DNA from: Vibrio nereis NBRC 15637
Lineage (GTDB): Bacteria; Pseudomonadota; Gammaproteobacteria; Enterobacterales; Vibrionaceae
Direction: 5' to 3'
Assembly: GCF_001591105.1 (NCBI RefSeq)
Contig: NZ_BCUD01000004.1
Coordinates: 124,001 to 188,000 of the forward strand
Length of the DNA stretch: 64,000 bases
Below are positions 63,903 to 64,000 of this stretch, piece after piece. Below the pieces are notes generated by a model, which was given only the letters and a program-made list of their open reading frames with translations, was not told where the DNA came from and did not search any database. Position 1 is the stretch's first letter; the number at the start of each line of letters is the position of its first letter. A program made the position numbers and the translations under genes.

Positions 63903-63927
63903 TACGAATGCTTCACAAAAAATAAAC

Positions 63928-63956
63928 AAAAGCACCACTTTAAGTGGTGCTTTTTA
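63928..63956 (+). terminator. Intrinsic terminator after fruA
   Basis: AAAAGCACCACTT pairs with AAGTGGTGCTTTT, followed by T residues. Confidence 0.93.
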
Positions 63957-64000
63957 GATCATAAGTACCGAACCTTTTAAAAGGCACTTTGTATGAATAA

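Noticed and set aside
63993..64000. Start of a new gene at the right edge (ATGAATAA)
   Set aside because: Only eight bases are visible; an AAAGG precedes it, but no protein can be read.
1..64000. tRNA, rRNA, CRISPR array, integron attC sites or intact prophage
   Set aside because: No cloverleaf-like conserved sequences, spaced direct repeats or phage structural genes were recognised in the reading.

Overview
The window reads as a stretch of Vibrio (Vibrionaceae, Gammaproteobacteria) chromosome. The evidence is the gene families and their order: napFDABC beside narQP with a one-helix small protein of a type known near Vibrio nap genes, a vxrABC-TraF-yoaH envelope-stress operon beside pntAB, ddl and yciH, and many Vibrio-type families (DUF3389, DUF3319, DUF3069, DUF2861). 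In V. cholerae, as I recall, several of these neighbourhoods lie on the second chromosome, so a secondary chromosome is likely; the species cannot be named from this. Assignments come from reading protein sequences and motifs, not from database searches.

Layout. 1-1938: 5-oxoprolinase operon pxpABC on the minus strand, with pxpC cut by the window edge. 2108-6618: three overlapping plus-strand genes for an outer-membrane TonB-dependent receptor, a YfiR-like periplasmic protein and a YfiN-like diguanylate cyclase. 6701-7717: galE. 7821-14986: nitrate respiration, with napFDABC plus a 45-residue membrane protein on the minus strand and the divergent narQP two-component system. 15008-18215: a class 3 lipase, two uncharacterised genes, cytochrome b561 and YceI. 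18299-21579: a formate/nitrite channel fused to CBS domains, a divergent LysR regulator and a DUF1097 membrane protein. 21639-26646: an OLD-family nuclease, a 5'-nucleotidase-like enzyme without a signal peptide, a 30-residue membrane peptide and terC behind a yybP-ykoY manganese riboswitch. 26925-34309: small and housekeeping genes (yjdM, M50 and M48 proteases, hotdog thioesterase, sgrR, zinc-ribbon protein, a 25-residue peptide, a LysR regulator). 34357-38969: the Pat protein acetyltransferase with a CRP-like site, a SPOR lipoprotein and ddl.

38966-42045 is the most disturbed part: a lone tyrosine recombinase with an altered active-site box, DUF3319 and yciH genes, and a decayed ISNCY-type transposase followed by about 500 bases without a gene. 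42046-49527 carries yoaH, vxrDCBA and pntBA. 49841-52905 holds a HlyU-family protein, a ComFB-family protein and two diguanylate cyclases. 53062-57555 holds a DUF3069 gene and cobQ-modABC. 57712-63956 holds a YgiW-like protein, a small beta-barrel candidate, cra and the fruBKA operon with Cra operators.

The genes suggest a few working units. ModABC supplies molybdate for the molybdenum cofactor of NapA, which sits about 44 kb away; NarQP senses nitrate/nitrite, and the FNT-CBS channel may move nitrite or formate. Three diguanylate cyclases and a ComFB protein (a family reported to bind cyclic dinucleotides) make the window rich in c-di-GMP functions; the receptor-YfiR-cyclase trio is the best candidate for an under-described signalling system. 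No rRNA, tRNA, CRISPR array or intact prophage was seen.
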